64,000 nt of DNA from Nostoc sp. CENA543 (GCF_002896875.1 NZ_CP023278.1:4162501-4226500); one strand, 5' to 3'; shown: positions 9,394 through 17,637, counted from the first letter of the stretch. A program made the numbers and translations. The notes: a model not told the origin generated them from the letters alone.

Positions 9394-10509
9394 TCACAAA
9401 TGACCAAGATAGCAATGACAATCTGGTTTAGCAATTAATGACTCTACTAAGGAATTTAACGTAGTCGCTGCGAGTAAGCCGCCACCAATCGTCCCTTCAA
9501 TGGTGATAAAGGGTAACTCTTGCTGCATCAATTGACGCTTGGCGGCGGGTGCATGACTAAAGCCAATAGGCATACCAATAATCAGTGAAGGTTGAATTTT
9601 TTGCTGTGCAACGGCGTTACAGACAGCTAGTAAGACTGAAGGCGCGTAACCAATCACAAATATGCACCCCGGACTAACTTTTTCTAATCTTTCTCGCCAT
9701 TCTTGATGGTGCCAAAATTCTAGTTCAGCTTCTAGGGCAGTGTTAACATGGGGGTCATCAATTAAGGTTGTGACTCGACAACCCAAATGAGCTAATCTTG
9801 TTTGGTCTAAAGCCGCCGCAATGGTGGGGATATCAACTACAATTTCACAACCAGCAGCTAAGTTATTTCGACTAGCGGCGATCGCCTCTTTACTCACCTT
9901 CACAAAAGACACTAAACTGACATCCCCACAGGCTAAAACCAACTGAGAAATTAAGTGTTTTTCAATCTCAGAACGGTGTGATAAATCGGGCAGCAAATTT
10001 TGCAAAGATTCAGCAAATACCTCAGAATGGGTATGAACTTCTGCATCTAAACCACTCCAGAGTTTAGTTAAATCCCCTAATCCGGCTTGGGTTTCTACAT
10101 CTAGTAACTTGAGTTGTGCCAGAACTTCTGCTTGCATAATTTGACAATGGCGATCGCGTCCTAATAATCCCTCTAAAGCGGAAGCAGTTTGACGCAGTTG
10201 CACAATTTGTTGGATCACAGCGCGATATTGTTGCTGTAACTGAGCGATTAAATTATGATTAGTCTCGGCTTCTGGTTCTAACTCTAAAATGTGACGAATA
10301 TGATTGAGTTGAAACCCTTGCTGTTTCAAAGCCACAATCCTTTTGAGGCGCATCACATCTTGTTCAGTATAGAGGCGATAGTTGCTAGGCGATCGCTGTG
10401 GCTGTGGTAACAACCCTAACTCATGATAATGTCGCACCATCCGGGGAGTGATTCCACCCCCCACAGCTTCTGTGAGTTCTTTAATCGTCAAGCAACCACC
10501 ATTGAACAT
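9394..10509 (-). CDS. coaR: CoaR-like MerR family cobalt/tetrapyrrole-responsive regulator
   Basis: This 371-residue protein has a MerR winged-helix head (MVRHYHELGLLPQPQR, residues 24-39) and a coiled coil at 95-120. The body at about 150-355 resembles precorrin-8X methylmutase (CobH/CbiC), including IGMPIGFSHAPAAKRQL. It ends PDCHCYLGHL, with Cys364-His365-Cys366. That architecture and tail match CoaR of Synechocystis, which activates the cobalt-export ATPase gene coaT. The catalytic histidine of the isomerase motif (RxIHATGD in CobH) is replaced: the equivalent here reads QLVLACGD, so it is probably a ligand-binding rather than catalytic domain. No coaT gene lies beside it; the divergent neighbour is an ExbB homologue. 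Confidence 0.88.
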   Translation of the reverse strand: MFNGGCLTIKELTEAVGGGITPRMVRHYHELGLLPQPQRSPSNYRLYTEQDVMRLKRIVALKQQGFQLNHIRHILELEPEAETNHNLIAQLQQQYRAVIQQIVQLRQTASALEGLLGRDRHCQIMQAEVLAQLKLLDVETQAGLGDLTKLWSGLDAEVHTHSEVFAESLQNLLPDLSHRSEIEKHLISQLVLACGDVSLVSFVKVSKEAIAASRNNLAAGCEIVVDIPTIAAALDQTRLAHLGCRVTTLIDDPHVNTALEAELEFWHHQEWRERLEKVSPGCIFVIGYAPSVLLAVCNAVAQQKIQPSLIIGMPIGFSHAPAAKRQLMQQELPFITIEGTIGGGLLAATTLNSLVESLIAKPDCHCYLGHL

Positions 10510-10905
10510 AAAGATAATTTATATTTTAAATGTCATAAAAATATCTTGACAGAACTAGAGATATCTATCCCATTTTCAGACAATCTCCCAAAAGAAAAAG
10601 GCTGGGAATTTTCCCCATTCTTTAAATAGTCTGTTGGTCGTAGATACCCGACTTTTTGGAAAAGTCGGGTATCTGAAAAACAGCGACCAGTCAACTTTTA
10701 CACATAACATGAAAGGTTAGATAGTCTTATACCAAATTGGGATAGGTAGTATTGTTATGAGTTTCTGGAACAGCCTCTAAATCTCGGTTTTCAATCTAAA
10801 ATCCCAAATCCAAAATCCAAAATTGGTATGACATCCCTACTACCAAGAATACATAATCAAGAATCTGCTAACCTGGGTGTGCATGACTTAAGTGAGTAAA
10901 ATTCC
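10510..10905. other. divergent intergenic region, CoaR-like gene to ExbB gene
   Basis: This is the position where coaT would sit in Synechocystis, but no P-type ATPase reading frame is present. A dyad ATATCT-N12-AGATAT lies at 10541-10564, overlapping a plus-strand TTGACA at 10546-10551, but I find no matching -10 box at MerR-type spacing. The 33-base palindrome at 10642-10674 and a heptamer run of CAAAATC type at about 10795-10825 complete the region. Confidence 0.4.
10642..10674. terminator. second copy of the AGATACCCGACTTTTT palindrome
   Basis: It is the same 33-base stem-loop as at 5919-5951, with one change next to the centre (TTGGAAAA). Here it sits between divergent gene starts, not at a gene end. 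That placement argues for a mobile or repeated element rather than a dedicated terminator. Confidence 0.6.
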
Positions 10906-11547
10906 ATGACAGCTTTTCAGAATCTATTTAAGGCTGGTGGCATAGTTATGTGGCCACTGCTACTATTTTCACTGTTAGCAGTCGCCTTAATTATCGAACG
11001 CATTCGTTTTTGGGTAGAAATTACTGGTAAACAAAATCGTGTAGTGCAGGAAGTCCTAAAACTGTACCGTCTAGATAATATTGTCGGTGCTTTAGATTAC
11101 CTGCAAAAAAATGCAGACTTACCCATCGCGCGGATTTTTTTGGCGGCTTTAGAATTGGAAGAACCCACACCAGAGGAATTTCGCCTAGCTTTAGAAAGTG
11201 AAGCACAAGCGGAAATACCCTTACTCAAACGCTTTCAAAATATTTTTGATACAATCATCGGTTTAGCACCACTTCTAGGTCTTTTAGGTACGGTTTTAGG
11301 GTTAATTACTTCCTTTGCTTCCTTAGATATTGGCGATGTAGGCGGGACGAAAACCGCAGGTGTGACATCTGGTATTAGTGAGGCTTTGGTTTCTACAGCT
11401 TCCGGCTTAATTGTGGCGATATTTACGCTATTTTTTGCCAATAGCTTTCGGGGACTCTATCAGCGTCAAATTGCCTGGATTCAAGAATATGGTGGTCAAT
11501 TAGAATTACTTTACCGTCGTCGTTACGAACGAAAAGATAAATTTTAA
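10906..11547 (+). CDS. ExbB/TolQ/MotA family proton channel protein
   Basis: The 213-residue product has the ExbB arrangement of three membrane helices: about 11-33 (GGIVMWPLLLFSLLAVALII), 110-137 (IIGLAPLLGLLGTVLGLITSF) and 162-180 (ASGLIVAIFTLFFANSF), with a large cytoplasmic loop between the first two. The conserved GLLGTVLG and the Thr/Ser-rich third helix mark the proton-channel family. ExbB normally works with ExbD and TonB or a TolR partner to energise outer-membrane transport, but no ExbD gene follows here; the next frame is a 68-residue protein. The partner must be encoded elsewhere. Confidence 0.88.
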   Translation: MTAFQNLFKAGGIVMWPLLLFSLLAVALIIERIRFWVEITGKQNRVVQEVLKLYRLDNIVGALDYLQKNADLPIARIFLAALELEEPTPEEFRLALESEAQAEIPLLKRFQNIFDTIIGLAPLLGLLGTVLGLITSFASLDIGDVGGTKTAGVTSGISEALVSTASGLIVAIFTLFFANSFRGLYQRQIAWIQEYGGQLELLYRRRYERKDKF

Positions 11548-11616
11548 CGGAAAAAATTTGGTTTTGTAGCCGTAATTAGTATATTAAAACTGTAAATCAT
11601 TTGTGGAGCCAAGTTT

Positions 11617-11823
11617 ATGACCATCTGGGTGAATGAGCAAATCGACCCCTCTGGGATGATTCACGCCTGTATTGCCTGCTGTGATGAGTCTCAAGCTAAA
11701 GATTGCCATGAGTCTTTTGAGGGTAATTTGACTGATCTGCAAAAAGCAAGCGGTTGGGTAGCACGATTGCGGACAGTGGATTCTTGGGATGAAGTCCCTG
11801 TTAATGCTTTAAAACTAAATTAG
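11617..11823 (+). CDS. small conserved cyanobacterial protein of unknown function
   Basis: This 68-residue frame begins MTIWVNEQIDPSGMIHAC at an ATG preceded by TGGAG. It contains four cysteines in HACIACC and DCHES, and several acidic residues. It is soluble, with no signal peptide or membrane helix. The start, spacing and ordinary amino-acid composition favour a real gene. I recognise the style as one of the short proteins widespread in cyanobacteria but cannot assign a role. It sits 69 bases after the ExbB gene on the same strand and could share its transcript. Confidence 0.6.
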   Translation: MTIWVNEQIDPSGMIHACIACCDESQAKDCHESFEGNLTDLQKASGWVARLRTVDSWDEVPVNALKLN

Positions 11824-12052
11824 TAAACACGGGCAAAAGCAAAAATTCACTCATGCAAAAGAAGCTGTTTACTGCATCAGGATCACATTAGGTTAATAAA
11901 CAATAAAAACTAGATTAAAGTTTCATCATTGATTGGTAATGATTGGACAGGAGAAAAATTTTCCTGATCTGATGTTGATTTTTTGGAATTATTAAGAGTT
12001 ATCATCGATCCTAAAGAATCAATTAAAAATTTGCAAAAATCTAATCAATGTT

Positions 12053-12631
12053 GTGAACTATCCTCAAGTTTACGCTGTCACACCCAGCAGTCCCATTAAT
12101 TTGGTTGGCAAAATGGGACAAGCTGTGCAAATTTCTATTCATCCTCCTAGTGAATATATTAGTGCCAACCGCGATCGCATTTTCCCAGATTGGCAACATC
12201 AACCGCAGTTTTGGGTGGTGATTGTCTTACAGCGATCGCGCTATCCTTTAGTAAAGAGTAGCCGAGAAATCGAACAAGAAAAACAGCTTTTACGAGCAAA
12301 GTTTATGAGATTTGGCTGCGATTTAGCCTTTAATCTGAAGGATCGCGGTTATTTAGCCGACCTTGTAGACCCTCGCACCGGTTATCCCCTGTTTTCTCGT
12401 CCTGGGGAAATCCCACATAATGATACAGCTGTTGTCAAGGCTTTACTTAACTACACAGTTTTAAAAAATAAATGCTGTGTATTAGTTCATCCCACTTGGG
12501 GAACAGCAGTTTATCCTAGTATTTTTATTTCTACTGCGCCACCTGTCATTTTGGAATTGGCAATCAAAAGTGTAGCATTGATGCACGGGTGGGAGGAAAT
12601 TGAACAAGAAATATTAGTCAATCAATTTTAG
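12053..12631 (+). CDS. MMADHC-like cobalamin trafficking family protein
   Basis: The start is a GTG at 12053; no upstream in-frame start is better. The 192-residue product matches the pattern of the human methylmalonic aciduria and homocystinuria type D protein (MMADHC, PF10229): REIEQEKQLLRAKF, then LKDRGYLADLVDPRTGYPL, then CCVLVHPTWGTAVYPSIFI and a final helix. In animals MMADHC receives cobalamin from MMACHC and routes it to methionine synthase or methylmalonyl-CoA mutase. A comparable cobalt-chelate handling role is possible here and would fit the CoaR-like gene 1.5 kb away, but the bacterial function is not established. Confidence 0.75.
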   Translation: MNYPQVYAVTPSSPINLVGKMGQAVQISIHPPSEYISANRDRIFPDWQHQPQFWVVIVLQRSRYPLVKSSREIEQEKQLLRAKFMRFGCDLAFNLKDRGYLADLVDPRTGYPLFSRPGEIPHNDTAVVKALLNYTVLKNKCCVLVHPTWGTAVYPSIFISTAPPVILELAIKSVALMHGWEEIEQEILVNQF

Positions 12632-12835
12632 ATTTTAGATTTTAGATTGACCCCGACCACATCAGCGTAGCGGGACAAAGTTCGATTACGAGACTTGAGG
12701 ATTTTAGATTGATGTCCATAAGTGAATAGATCGGCTTTGTAGTATATTTTTACGCCACTAAAAAATAACTTGAGATACTATCGCCGTAAATCTGTATACT
12801 GATGATTACGTGATTTTCAGTATTAACCCAGAATA

Positions 12836-13894
12836 ATGGCTCAAAGTTCTCATCAAAATTCGCCAGTTTTCTCAGATAAGTCAAGTGTTAGTAGTTACAA
12901 AACTAAGCCAAGTTCTGAGTTTTACTCTCTGTTTTCTGAGGCAGAAGTTTTAGAGATTATTCACGCCTTAGAGGAGAGACGAGAAATCCCTTTAAAGTAT
13001 TCTTATAAAGGCAGAGGAGCGAAAATTTGGGATGATTTCTATCTAAAATATATTATTCCTCGTTGGTATCGCTCATCAAATGTAGAAATTGAACTTTTAA
13101 AGCAAAATTTTGCCTATATCAATAGTCATTTTCATGACTGTGAAAAAATCAATGTGGTTGATGTCGGCGCAGGTAATTCCTATCCAGCTAAGAGATTTAT
13201 CTCGCAACTGCATAAATTAAATAGAGTTAATAAGTATGTGGCTCTAGATGTGAGTGAGGAACTATTAAAGGTATCGAGAAGTAATTTCCAAAGATGGTTT
13301 CCAAAAATTGAGTTTGTCAGCCAAGCCATAGATATCGAAAATAGTTTTATTCCTCAAGGTTTATTACAAAATCAAACTGAGGAACTAACAAAAAATATCG
13401 CTAATATCTTTCTACATTTAGGAGTGACAATTGGCAATCATCAAAATAGAATAAAAGTTTTCAATAATTTCAAAAATAGCATGGGCAAGCATGATTTATT
13501 GGTGTTTACTAATGAAATCGGTGCTAACTCCACATGGGATGGCAAAGCTAGAGGTGGCTGTGATTACCATGCAGGCAAAATATATGAGTGGATTAAACAC
13601 AGTATAGGTATTAAATATGAGGATTGTGAACTGATAAGAAAGTATGATTCCGTGACAGATAGTGTAGTTGCTAATATGAAATTTCGGCAAAATTATACGA
13701 TAAATTTTCAGTCTCAAGGAATAGATAAAAATGTGAATTTATTTGCGGCTGATGAGGTTACTATTTGGCGACATCATAAACATGAAATACCTGAACTTTT
13801 GCAGGAAATAGAACAAGCTGGATTAAAACTTGTTCACTATCAAACTAATAAATATTTCACGCATATTATGATGATGTGTCAGGTGGCTGATTGA
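12836..13894 (+). CDS. EgtD-like SAM-dependent methyltransferase
   Basis: This 352-residue protein has a SAM-binding motif I at about 107-117 (VVDVGAGNSYPAKRF) followed by YVALDVSEELL, the acidic ribose-contact strand. The layout with a long N-terminal helical part and the later FLHLGVTIGN resembles the histidine-specific methyltransferase family (Methyltransf_33, EgtD). EgtD makes trimethylhistidine for ergothioneine. No EgtB-type partner is adjacent, so the substrate may differ. The gene is AT-rich with no close operon partner. A less specific call as class I methyltransferase is safe. Confidence 0.65.
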   Translation: MAQSSHQNSPVFSDKSSVSSYKTKPSSEFYSLFSEAEVLEIIHALEERREIPLKYSYKGRGAKIWDDFYLKYIIPRWYRSSNVEIELLKQNFAYINSHFHDCEKINVVDVGAGNSYPAKRFISQLHKLNRVNKYVALDVSEELLKVSRSNFQRWFPKIEFVSQAIDIENSFIPQGLLQNQTEELTKNIANIFLHLGVTIGNHQNRIKVFNNFKNSMGKHDLLVFTNEIGANSTWDGKARGGCDYHAGKIYEWIKHSIGIKYEDCELIRKYDSVTDSVVANMKFRQNYTINFQSQGIDKNVNLFAADEVTIWRHHKHEIPELLQEIEQAGLKLVHYQTNKYFTHIMMMCQVAD

Positions 13895-13895
13895 A

Positions 13896-14112
13896 GGGAT
13901 TGGGGACTGGGGACTAGGAATTTTAGATTTTAGATTTTGGATTTTAGATTGAATTCAATCCAAAATTGAAAGGCTGGGGATTGGGGATTGGTTATGGGAA
14001 TCAAACCGGATTTTTCGGCTTGGGCGGTGTTTGTACCCCAAAAAAATCCAAAATCCAAAATTCAAAATCCAAAATTCAAAATCCAAAATCCAAAATCCAA
14101 AATCTAAAATTC
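13896..14112. repeat. heptamer tandem repeats (CCCCAGT/AAAATCC types)
   Basis: Three blocks are visible: GGGGATTGGGGACTGGGGAC at 13897-13916, TTTAGATTTTAGATTTTGG around 13922-13940, and about nine CAAAATY units at 14045-14112. They fill the space between the methyltransferase stop and the converging channel gene. These are the short tandemly repeated repetitive (STRR) sequences known from heterocystous cyanobacteria. A 73-codon frame running through them is not a gene. Confidence 0.9.
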
Positions 14113-14118
14113 AGAGGG

Positions 14119-15183
14119 TCAGCTATTTTTAGGTTTACGCAAATGTTGGGAATTGATGGGGACAAGGACTTGGTTGAGGTTGCGTAGTTGTTCGGCTGTA
14201 CCCATACAAATTAAGGTATCTCCTGGCATTAAAATTGTGTCGCCGGTAGGGCCGCCGATGAGAGTACCATTGAGACGACGAATGGCTAAAACTAACGCGC
14301 CAGTTTGCGATCGCAGTTTGGCTTTTTGCAAGCTTTGACCAACAAAAGGACAAAAGGCTGGGTCAAGTAAAAATTCTTCCATGTACAATTGGCGGTCTGC
14401 ACCTGTGAGAATTCCATCTACAAAGTCTAAAACTTGCGGTCTGAGGGCAGCCGCCGCCATACGTTTTCCCCCTGTAATATAGGGGGAAATCACCGCATCT
14501 GCACCACCACGTTGTAACTTTTGTAATGCTTCTTCTGTACTGGCGCGGGCGATCGCCCGAATTTCTGGATTCAGTGTTTTTGCAGATAACACAGTGTATA
14601 AATTTTCTGCATCGGAAGGGAGAGCCGCCACAATACAAATAGCTCGTTCGATTCCCACTTTCAGCAATGAATCATCCAGAGTAGCATCCCCTTGAAAAGC
14701 TACATAACCCTCATTTTGCGCCCTTTCTACAGATTCTGGTTCGGAATCAATCACCACAAACTGCACACCTTCAGCGCGAAATTCCTTGGCGATTTGGCGA
14801 CCGGTGCGACTAAATCCACAGATGATGTAATGTCCTGAGAGAGATTCCATTAACCGCCTCTGTTGTTGGAGTCGAATTCCCTGTTGAAAGTAACCTTGAA
14901 TGACTGCTTCTGTAAAGCGGTTGACAATGTAACTGATGTTGATTACGCCCAACAAAATCAAGGCAATGGTAAACAACCGTCCCCGGCTACCCAAAGGACG
15001 GGTTTCCCCAAATCCTACCGTAGCTAGAGTAATCACCGTCATGTAAACGGCATCTTCCCATGACCAACCCTCTACGAACTTGTACCAAAAAGTACCAATT
15101 AAAAACACACCACCGAGCGCGATCGCCCCGCTCATTAATTCTCTCTGAATCCGTTGGTACTTCTGCTCAAGAGTTGAATACAA
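14119..15183 (-). CDS. potassium channel with RCK (TrkA-N/TrkA-C) regulatory domains
   Basis: The 354-residue protein has two membrane helices flanking a pore loop whose selectivity filter is TVGFGE at residues 55-60 (TVGYGD in MthK). A Rossmann-type TrkA-N domain starts near 118 (YIICGFSRTGRQIAKEF), with a ribose-binding acid in VIDSEPESV, and a TrkA-C domain covers about 265-345. This is the calcium- or nucleotide-gated MthK layout. The frame begins at a TTG at 15183; an ATG at residue 17 (15135) would cut into the first helix region, so the TTG start is plausible. It converges on the repeat tract and stands alone. Confidence 0.88.
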   Translation of the reverse strand: MYSTLEQKYQRIQRELMSGAIALGGVFLIGTFWYKFVEGWSWEDAVYMTVITLATVGFGETRPLGSRGRLFTIALILLGVINISYIVNRFTEAVIQGYFQQGIRLQQQRRLMESLSGHYIICGFSRTGRQIAKEFRAEGVQFVVIDSEPESVERAQNEGYVAFQGDATLDDSLLKVGIERAICIVAALPSDAENLYTVLSAKTLNPEIRAIARASTEEALQKLQRGGADAVISPYITGGKRMAAAALRPQVLDFVDGILTGADRQLYMEEFLLDPAFCPFVGQSLQKAKLRSQTGALVLAIRRLNGTLIGGPTGDTILMPGDTLICMGTAEQLRNLNQVLVPINSQHLRKPKNS

Positions 15184-15320
15184 AGTTATATTTCACCACT
15201 GCCTACCCTTCGAGGATATATAATGTTAGACCCAAGTGAAAGTATGAGATATCGTAAATCCCAAGCAATTTTGTAGAATTTCTAGGAAACTAGTAAGTAA
15301 GTATACTATCTAAAACTTTT

Positions 15321-15328
15321 AGGAGGAG
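15321..15328 (+). promoter_or_regulatory. strong ribosome-binding site for argD
   Basis: AGGAGGAG lies five bases before the GTG at 15334, a strong anti-SD match. It decides the GTG as the start of argD. Confidence 0.8.
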
Positions 15329-15333
15329 CGGTA

Positions 15334-16617
15334 GTGAGCCTACAAACTCTACTTGAGCAAGGCACAAACCCCCCAGAGTCAGGCGTTTTAGCATCTCATC
15401 CCTTTAGTACAGACAGCTTTGACTCAGCTGTTATGTCTACTTATGCTCGGTTTCCCATTACCCTAGAACGGGGCGCGGGGTGTCGAGTTTGGGATACTCA
15501 AGGTAAAGAATATCTGGATTTTGTTGCTGGAATTGCCACTTGCACGCTAGGACACGCACACCCAGCAATGGTAGAAGCGGTGACACGGCAAATTCAAAAG
15601 CTGCATCATGTTTCTAATTTGTACTACATTCCCGAACAAGGGGAATTAGCTAAATGGATTATTCAACATTCTTGCGCCGATCGCGTTTTCTTCTGCAACT
15701 CTGGCGCGGAAGCCAACGAGGCTGCAATTAAATTGGCGCGTAAATATGCCCATACAGTATTAGACATTGAAAAGCCTATTATCCTCACAGCTAACGCCAG
15801 TTTCCACGGTCGGACTTTGGCAACCATTACCGCCACTGGACAACCAAAGTATCAAAAATACTTTGATCCTTTAGTACCAGGGTTTCACTACGTCCCCTAT
15901 AACGATATCAGTGCTGTTGAGAGTGCTGTTACTGAATTAGACGAAGGGGATTATCGTGTCGCCGCTATTCTCATCGAACCATTGCAAGGTGAAGGTGGTG
16001 TGCGTCCTGGAGATGTGGAATACTTCCAAAAACTACGACGACTGTGCGATGAAATCGGTATTTTGTTGATTTTCGACGAAGTACAAGTGGGTATGGGACG
16101 CAGTGGTAAACTTTGGGGTTACGAACACCTGGGGGTTGAACCAGATATCTTTACCAGTGCCAAAGGTTTAGGCGGCGGTATCCCCATCGGCGCGATGATG
16201 AGTAAGAAATTCTGCGATGTTTTTCAACCAGGAGAACATGCCAGCACCTTTGGCGGAAATCCCTTTGTGTGTGGGGTGGCGTTGAGTGTTTGCCAAACCT
16301 TGGAAAGAGAAAATATCTTGCAGAATGTAGAAGCTAGAGGCGAACAGTTACGCGCCGGATTACGCGCGATCGCGGCTAAATATCCCCATCTAATCACTGA
16401 AGTCCGTGGTTGGGGTTTAATTAACGGGATGGAATTGTCAGCTGACACCCAACTAACTGCACCAGAAGTTGTCAAAGCCGCTATTAATCAAGGCTTATTG
16501 CTGGTTCCAGCCGGGCCAAAAGTTGTACGCTTCGTTCCGCCTTTGATTGTGACTGAAGCAGAAGTTAATGAAGCTTTGCAATCTGTAGAGAAAGCGATCG
16601 CCACTCTCGCAGTTTAG
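15334..16617 (+). CDS. argD: acetylornithine aminotransferase
   Basis: This 427-residue class III PLP aminotransferase starts at GTG behind a strong ribosome-binding site. Family motifs are clear: FVAGIATCTLGHAHPAMVEA, the phosphate-contact FCNSGAEANEAAIKLARK, IFDEVQVGMGRSGKLWGYE, and the PLP lysine K277 in TSAKGLGGGIPIGAMM. The C-terminal VRFVPPLIVTEAEVNEAL is typical of ArgD. It converts N-acetylglutamate semialdehyde to N-acetylornithine in arginine synthesis in the cytosol and may also act as succinyl-diaminopimelate aminotransferase. It is monocistronic, with a terminator just downstream. Confidence 0.93.
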   Translation: MSLQTLLEQGTNPPESGVLASHPFSTDSFDSAVMSTYARFPITLERGAGCRVWDTQGKEYLDFVAGIATCTLGHAHPAMVEAVTRQIQKLHHVSNLYYIPEQGELAKWIIQHSCADRVFFCNSGAEANEAAIKLARKYAHTVLDIEKPIILTANASFHGRTLATITATGQPKYQKYFDPLVPGFHYVPYNDISAVESAVTELDEGDYRVAAILIEPLQGEGGVRPGDVEYFQKLRRLCDEIGILLIFDEVQVGMGRSGKLWGYEHLGVEPDIFTSAKGLGGGIPIGAMMSKKFCDVFQPGEHASTFGGNPFVCGVALSVCQTLERENILQNVEARGEQLRAGLRAIAAKYPHLITEVRGWGLINGMELSADTQLTAPEVVKAAINQGLLLVPAGPKVVRFVPPLIVTEAEVNEALQSVEKAIATLAV

Positions 16618-16640
16618 ACATAATTAACCTTCACGACTCA

Positions 16641-16678
16641 CCCGTTAACCGCGATCGCAGTTAGCGGGCGATTTTTTT
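16641..16678 (+). terminator. rho-independent terminator of argD
   Basis: CCCGTTAAC and GTTAGCGGG form a nine-pair stem with one G-U, enclosing a loop that contains a HIP1 octamer (CGCGATCGCA). A run of seven T follows at 16672-16678. It lies 24 bases after the argD stop. Confidence 0.8.
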
Positions 16679-16699
16679 AGCTATTCACGCAGAATATAA

Positions 16700-16728
16700 A
16701 ACCCCGACTTTTTGAAAAAGTCGGGGTT
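16700..16728. terminator. third copy of the CCCGACTTTTT palindrome
   Basis: AACCCCGACTTTTT, a central G and its complement form a 29-base perfect palindrome. Arm ends differ from the two earlier copies, but the core CCCGACTTTTTGAAAAAGTC is the same. It lies between the converging argD and TetR genes. Confidence 0.65.
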
Positions 16729-16746
16729 CTGAACTAAAGTAGTTAC

Positions 16747-16799
16747 CATTATCCATGTATATACAAAACATCAAATCTTTCATTATCCATGTATATACA
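16747..16799. repeat. 19-base direct repeat pair with TGTATATACA core
   Basis: CATTATCCATGTATATACA occurs at 16747-16765 and again at 16781-16799. Each copy contains the palindrome TGTATATACA. The pair abuts the stop codon of the TetR-family gene. It could be a protein-binding site or a small duplication. Confidence 0.6.
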
Positions 16800-17636
16800 T
16801 TAAATCTTCTCACTGTCTACAAAACCTTGACGAGCAAAGATTTCAATGGCTTCAGTACGGCTGATGTCATGTTTAGCCGCTAATTCTGCTAACTTTTCCC
16901 AAGCTGTATCCGTCAGTCTAATAGACCTGAGTTGTTTGGGTTCATTGGCGTACTGCATTTGAAACTTACCAGTGGAGTTGCGTTTGCGTTTGGGTGATTT
17001 CTGCTGAGTGTCGGCAGATTGCTGGCTTGGTGCAGGATGGACAAGATTAATAGTCATCAGGTTGACTAAGTGATCTACCAGGCGATCGCGCTCCATTGGT
17101 AAAATGTCGTGACCATGCAGCATAGTTTGAATAATAGTGAAATGAATCAACGTACCGATAAAAATATGTGCTGCTACTTGCGGGTCAGGTAATTGTAATT
17201 CTGGATGCTCCGTAAAATACTGACTGACCAAGTCTGTGCCGGGTTTATCTACGTTTCTCACAAAGATTCTGGCTAGAGCCGGAAACCTCTCAGACTCACC
17301 GATAACTAATCTTACTAAGCTTGATAACTCCTGTTCTTGATGAACTTGATCCAAAATATGGTTTGCTAGGCGGCGAAGAACTATTGGTGGTTCTCCCTGT
17401 AAAAATTCGGTATCTAGTGCTGCAAGACATTTTTCTTGTGCTAGGCGTTGAATTAAGGCGGTAAATAATCCCTCCTTATCCTGAAAGTAGCTATACACGG
17501 TTGTTTTAGAAACACCTGCGGCGGCTGTCACCCTATCCATTGAGGTAGCAGCATAGCCATGCGTTAAAAACTCTTGCATCGCACCAGCAAGAATTGCGTC
17601 TACTTTGTCTTCTGTGGGAATTTTCTTTTTTTTCAT
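16800..17636 (-). CDS. TetR/AcrR family regulator with C-terminal ribbon-helix-helix segment
   Basis: The 278-residue product has a TetR helix-turn-helix at about 12-60 (AAAGVSKTTVYSYFQDKEGLF), a regulatory body to about 200, a basic linker (SPKRKRNSTGK), and a final 45 residues reading RSIRLTDTAWEKLAELAA then DISRTEAIEIFAR. That tail has the strand-helix-helix pattern of CopG/Arc ribbon-helix-helix proteins. TetR proteins normally end after the ligand domain, so this looks like a fusion of two DNA-binding folds. It is divergent from a DevBCA-type exporter, and a palindromic candidate operator lies between. Repression of that exporter is the natural inference. Confidence 0.85.
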   Translation of the reverse strand: MKKKKIPTEDKVDAILAGAMQEFLTHGYAATSMDRVTAAAGVSKTTVYSYFQDKEGLFTALIQRLAQEKCLAALDTEFLQGEPPIVLRRLANHILDQVHQEQELSSLVRLVIGESERFPALARIFVRNVDKPGTDLVSQYFTEHPELQLPDPQVAAHIFIGTLIHFTIIQTMLHGHDILPMERDRLVDHLVNLMTINLVHPAPSQQSADTQQKSPKRKRNSTGKFQMQYANEPKQLRSIRLTDTAWEKLAELAAKHDISRTEAIEIFARQGFVDSEKI

Positions 17637-17637
17637 C

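Noticed and set aside
9394-10509. Annotation as an active precorrin-8X methylmutase
   Set aside because: The catalytic histidine position reads leucine (QLVLACGD), and the protein has a MerR head and CoaR-type CHC tail, so a sensor is far more likely.
10541-10577. MerR-type operator for a lost coaT promoter
   Set aside because: The TTGACA and the ATATCT-N12-AGATAT dyad are present, but the dyad is not centred between -35 and any -10 at 19-20 base spacing.
10423-10629. 68-codon plus frame overlapping the CoaR-like gene start
   Set aside because: It overlaps the regulator's N-terminus in antisense, has no domain and no ribosome-binding site.
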